Assembly (NCBI GenBank): GCA_027064845.1
Contig: JAMOPC010000480.1
Location: 1-5,954, forward strand
Length of the DNA: 5,954 bases
Direction: 5' to 3'
Source of the DNA: Desulfurococcales archaeon
GTDB lineage: Archaea > Thermoproteota > Thermoprotei_A > Sulfolobales > Desulfurococcaceae
Part shown: piece after piece, positions 4,627-5,954 of the stretch
Position numbering within the stretch: the first letter of the stretch is position 1
Layout of the letters: each line of letters starts with the position of its first letter
Notes under the pieces: model-generated
What the model saw: the letters and a program-made list of their open reading frames with translations, nothing else
Told to the model about the DNA's origin: nothing
Database searches by the model: none
Position numbers and translations under genes: made by a program

Positions 4627-4633
4627 CACCTCC
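4627..4633 (-). promoter_or_regulatory. Strong SD of the small membrane protein
   Basis: GGAGGTG on the minus strand is the best SD in the window. It stands 5 nt before a CTG and 11 nt before the TTG codon at 4615. It confirms that this reading frame is translated although it has no ATG start, and leaves open which non-ATG codon is used. Confidence 0.6.
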
Positions 4634-4671
4634 GTAATACTTGTGTCTCTATCCTTGTAATACATTGGATG

Positions 4672-4683
4672 AATAGTTTTAAA
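4672..4683 (-). promoter_or_regulatory. Candidate TATA box of the small membrane protein
   Basis: On the minus strand this reads GTTTAAAACTAT. Transcription beginning about 25 nt downstream (near 4652) would give a leader of about 37 nt containing the GGAGGTG motif. Confidence 0.4.
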
Positions 4684-4717
4684 CAAGAGAATTCATTGAA
4701 CACATTATGCCTGGTGT

Positions 4718-4730
4718 GATAAATTAATAT
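4718..4730 (+). promoter_or_regulatory. Candidate TATA box of the HD-domain gene
   Basis: TGATAAATTAATA on the plus strand. A start about 25 nt downstream (near 4750) would leave a leader of about 30 nt containing the SD GAGTTGAT (4767-4774). It lies back-to-back with the promoter of the divergent membrane gene, about 45 bp apart. Confidence 0.4.
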
Positions 4731-4780
4731 AGGACTATGATCAATAGGTATTATCAGTATCATGAAGAGTTGATGTAGAC

Positions 4781-5954
4781 ATGTTAAGAAACAGAGACGT
4801 TGCCTCACAGTATATACATAAGTTCACTTGGAAAGAGATCAGCGACCCCATTTACGATTATGTATATTTCAACAGAGAGATAGAAGAAGAAATAATAAAT
4901 AGTTTAGTGCTACAAAGACTACGATATATTCTACAACTCCAAACAGCACACCTAGTATACCCGGGCGCAGTACATACAAGATTTCAACACTCAATAGGAG
5001 TAATGCATCTAGCAGGCTTAATGGCCGAAGACGCTATTTCCAAAATACTTGTATTCTATGGCAAAGAATACCTTGAAGACTATAAACCAGATTCACTTAT
5101 TCAAGCCGTTAGACTAGCTGGCTTACTACATGATGCCGGTCATGCATGCTTTGGTCATGCGTTCGAAGAAGCACTTCTCTGGGGAAACAAGAATATTCCA
5201 GAAAAAGTAAATAATCATGAGAAAATAGGCTACTTGCTTGTGGAACAATTACTGGAGAAAAAGATTAGAGAATACGAGGACACTTATGGATTAGACCATC
5301 TCTACAATATATTAATGAGCATACTGGGACCAGATGAACCCCGTGAAAAAATCCTACAGCTCATGAGATGGTTAATCAAGGATAGCCTATATCCTGCTGA
5401 CATACTCGACTTCCTGCGAAGAGACAGTTACTATACAGGGACAAGCGAATACGGATACATAGATTATAATAGGTTATACAAAAACACTTATCCCTACTTC
5501 GAGAACGGGAAAGCACTCCTCTTACTAGACAGGAACACGTGGGGAGAATTCAGAGCATATCTCTATGCTAAAGCAAACATGTTTGAACACGTATATTATC
5601 ACAGCGTTAATAGAGCATTTGATAGACTATTAAAGACAATACTCGTAGAACTGGATCCGGAGCTTGGATTTACAGAGAGAATAATTGATGTAGCTAAAGG
5701 CAACCCATATGGATACTTATTATTGACGGATTCAAAGCTTTACGATGTAATGCTTGATAAGGCCGTTAATTCTACAGATAAAGTGGGTAAGCTTGCTAGA
5801 AGGTTACTAATTGATAGAAAGCCCGAGTGGAAACGTGTTGGGAGAGAATATATTCTCAGCGGACACAGAGGCCCCCATGCCGTCAAGTATATTCTTAGAT
5901 TCATTTTTGACAGAGAATTCAAAGAAATAATGGCTGAAAAAATCAAGGAAACAG
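4781..5954 (+). CDS. HD-domain metal-dependent phosphohydrolase (SAMHD1/COG1078-like), 3' truncated
   Basis: The frame stays open for 391 codons to the window edge, so the C-terminus is missing. The N-terminal signature follows the COG1078/SAMHD1 pattern: DPIYDYV (22-28), QRLRYILQLQTAHLVYPGAVHTRFQHS (45-71), then LLHDAGHACFGHAFE (115-129) and SLYPADILDFLRRDS (202-216). By comparison with SAMHD1 recalled from memory, the metal ligands would be H70, H117, D118 and D207, with H121, H126, E129 and H146 in the active site. Such enzymes cleave phosphate bonds of nucleotides, in SAMHD1 dNTPs to nucleoside and triphosphate; the substrate here is unknown. The start ATG has GAGTTGAT 6 nt upstream and an in-frame TGA at 4763-4765. 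It is probably cytosolic and stands alone, divergent from the small membrane protein. T-ending codons are spread throughout, without a sharp switch. Confidence 0.9.
   Translation, partial: MLRNRDVASQYIHKFTWKEISDPIYDYVYFNREIEEEIINSLVLQRLRYILQLQTAHLVYPGAVHTRFQHSIGVMHLAGLMAEDAISKILVFYGKEYLEDYKPDSLIQAVRLAGLLHDAGHACFGHAFEEALLWGNKNIPEKVNNHEKIGYLLVEQLLEKKIREYEDTYGLDHLYNILMSILGPDEPREKILQLMRWLIKDSLYPADILDFLRRDSYYTGTSEYGYIDYNRLYKNTYPYFENGKALLLLDRNTWGEFRAYLYAKANMFEHVYYHSVNRAFDRLLKTILVELDPELGFTERIIDVAKGNPYGYLLLTDSKLYDVMLDKAVNSTDKVGKLARRLLIDRKPEWKRVGREYILSGHRGPHAVKYILRFIFDREFKEIMAEKIKET

Noticed and set aside
4590..4808. Minus-strand open frame spanning the divergent promoter region
   Set aside because: It covers both candidate promoters and the starts of the two real genes, and its peptide shows no domain.
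5740..5946. Minus-strand open frame opposite the HD-domain gene
   Set aside because: It is antisense to a well-supported coding frame and has no SD or conserved motif.
4781..5954. Calling the HD protein a dNTP triphosphohydrolase
   Set aside because: The motifs place it in the HD superfamily near SAMHD1/COG1078, but substrate-specific residues cannot be judged and the C-terminus is missing.
1..5954. CRISPR arrays, tRNA or rRNA genes, insertion sequences
   Set aside because: No regularly spaced direct repeats, no tRNA T-arm pattern in the gaps, no transposase frame and no terminal repeats were found on reading both strands.

Overview
The window looks archaeal and most likely comes from a hyperthermophilic crenarchaeon (Thermoproteota, Desulfurococcales type; Staphylothermus-like is my best guess, not proven). 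The evidence is A+T-rich DNA, archaeal class III (type IV pilin-like) signal peptides, a PaREP1-family protein, TATA-like elements at archaeal distances from starts, Shine-Dalgarno (SD) motifs of the GGAGGTGAT type, several TTG starts, and heavy AGA/AGG and ATA codon use. No tRNA, rRNA, CRISPR array or transposon was found.

Layout. Positions 1-1995 hold three tandem minus-strand genes for secreted pilin-like proteins. The first is cut by the window edge (start at 85); the other two are complete (236-1057 and 1159-1995). They share the N-terminal pilin signal and helix, a first beta-domain and a short C-terminal tail, and differ in the middle. Each has its own candidate SD and TATA element, so they need not be one operon. 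The gap 86-235 carries two perfect 20-bp inverted repeats. Positions 2081-3097 (minus) encode a two-helix potassium channel with a cytosolic RCK (TrkA-N/TrkA-C) gating domain, similar in design to MthK. Divergent from it is a 65-residue winged-helix regulator (3284-3481, plus). Convergent with that is a PaREP1-family protein (3559-4041, minus). A small three-helix membrane protein (4283-4615, minus) follows. Divergent from it is a large HD-domain phosphohydrolase (4781 to the window end, plus), truncated by the edge. No gene-free stretch exceeds 300 bases; the longest is 4042-4282.

How the genes relate. The pilin array is a clear functional group (surface filaments or adhesion), but no assembly ATPase, membrane platform or prepilin peptidase is visible. 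The other genes do not form an obvious pathway.

Most worth a second look: (1) an AGGAGG motif 9 nt before an in-frame ATG exactly between the channel pore and its RCK domain, the arrangement MthK uses to make free RCK subunits; (2) sharp switches between T-rich and T-poor synonymous codon use inside the two complete pilin genes and the channel; (3) paired inverted repeats between two pilin genes; (4) the PaREP1 protein with a ribbon-helix-helix-like N-terminus.
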